From: Adineta ricciae
Taxonomy: Eukaryota; Rotifera; Eurotatoria; Adinetida; Adinetidae
Direction of reading: 5' to 3'
Assembly: GCA_905250025.1 (NCBI GenBank)
Contig: CAJNOJ010000002.1
Coordinates: 930,001-994,000, forward strand
DNA length: 64,000 nucleotides
Shown: piece after piece, positions 63,701 to 64,000 of the stretch
How the letters are laid out: the number at the start of each line of letters is the position of its first letter
How positions within the stretch are numbered: the first letter of the stretch is position 1
Made by a program: the position numbers and the translations under genes
The notes under the pieces: generated by a model
The model's database searches: none
What the model was told of the DNA's origin: nothing
What the model saw: the letters and a program-made list of their open reading frames with translations, nothing else

Positions 63701-64000
63701 AAAGATGGTTCGTTTAATGAACTTAAGAGAAACCATGCCACAAGAGGTAAGTACAACTAACGAAGAAAAACGAACATCTGTCAAAATGTAATACAAATCT
63801 AGATATTCAATCTGAATGAGAAAATCGCAGCCACACGACAAGAGTGTATGAAGTTTTGTCAAGAAGAACACTTTCGAATGTAAAATAGAACATCAATCTT
63901 CATATTATGCCATTATTTGATACTTTGTCGGTGAAATTTAGGAAAAGTGATATGGAACGAAATACTCGAAAAGATCATGGTCTCACTCAACGATCTGTAC
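60711..64000 (+). CDS. Long coiled-coil protein, N-terminal part (3' end outside window)
   Basis: At least 16 exons, each with canonical splice sites and 45-75-nt introns, encode a Pro-rich N terminus (MDAQRRFPGTGPILPDLP; PPSMLPPINAQSTPNPTLLP) followed by almost continuous coiled coil: QLESRLQMTEISNRALLEEV, ERLARQQIENNIRIQNDVIL, LVRKQQETMNAGDLLFNSF and, near the edge, WRRDVDQKMVRLMNLRE. The protein is at least 750 residues and runs out of the window. The ERLARQQIENNI segment recalls the FAM81 coiled-coil family, but that match is weak. A cytoskeletal or ciliary role is plausible from composition alone. The ATG at 60711 is well placed: it follows an acceptor by eleven bases and opens the frame. 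Confidence 0.75.

Overview
The window looks like nuclear DNA of a small invertebrate, most likely a bdelloid rotifer (Rotaria, Adineta or a relative). It is AT-rich and densely packed with genes on both strands. Nearly every gene is cut by very short introns (about 45-70 nt) with GTAAG-like donors and TTTAG-like acceptors. The proteins are plainly metazoan (TEX2, TM9SF4, TENT4, NWD, DEG/ENaC, class A GPCRs, BRCT). There are no bacterial operons, CRISPR arrays, prophages or intact transposons. Species assignment is inference. All exon joins were read by eye from splice signals and frame continuity.

Layout. 0.2-4.6 kb: 3' part of a long coiled-coil protein (+). 4.6-8.6 kb: gene-poor. 8.6-10.0 kb: class A GPCR (+). 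10.3-10.75 kb: degenerate GC-richer tandem repeat. 11.4-17.6 kb: NWD-type NACHT/WD40 protein (-). 18.1-21.0 kb: TM9SF4 (+). 21.2-22.9 kb: protein resembling polyglycine-hydrolase-like (BTRD1) repeats (-). 24.1-26.4 kb: TENT4/Trf4 non-canonical poly(A) polymerase (+). 27.4-28.5 kb: secreted protein with an RQKR site (-). 28.9-29.8 kb: DUF1295 reductase-like membrane protein (-), divergent from TEX2 (+, 30.0-32.1 kb) over 143 bp. 34.0-35.8 kb: second GPCR with a very long loop (+). 36.7-37.5 kb: SH3 protein (+). 37.6-38.5 kb: predicted GPI-anchored protein (-). 38.9-39.6 kb: unknown small protein (-). 40.5-42.5 kb: DUF4140/DUF4139 protein (+). 43.8-46.1 kb: tandem pair of tiny Gly/Cys-rich two-helix membrane proteins (+). 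47.4-48.4 kb: PAM2-motif, PAIP2-like gene (+). 48.8-51.3 kb: protein joining C2H2 zinc fingers to BRCA1/BARD1-type tandem BRCT domains (+). 51.3-54.7 kb: gene-poor. 54.7-56.3 kb: third GPCR (+). 56.9-57.3 kb: tiny secreted PAN/apple-like protein (-). 57.7 kb: tRNA-Leu(UAA). 58.0-59.7 kb: DEG/ENaC channel (-). 60.7 kb to the end: 5' part of a long coiled-coil protein (+).

The genes do not form one pathway; this is an ordinary mixed eukaryotic neighbourhood. Themes that recur are surface signalling (three GPCRs, an ion channel, a GPI protein, secreted proteins), lipid and membrane traffic (TEX2, TM9SF4), and mRNA tails (TENT4 and a PABP-binding PAM2 protein). The best candidates for something undescribed are the zinc-finger/tandem-BRCT protein, the tandem micro-membrane-protein pair, the BTRD1-like protein and the 99-residue PAN-like secreted protein. 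Several start codons lie just downstream of a strong splice acceptor, which fits the spliced-leader trans-splicing reported for rotifers.
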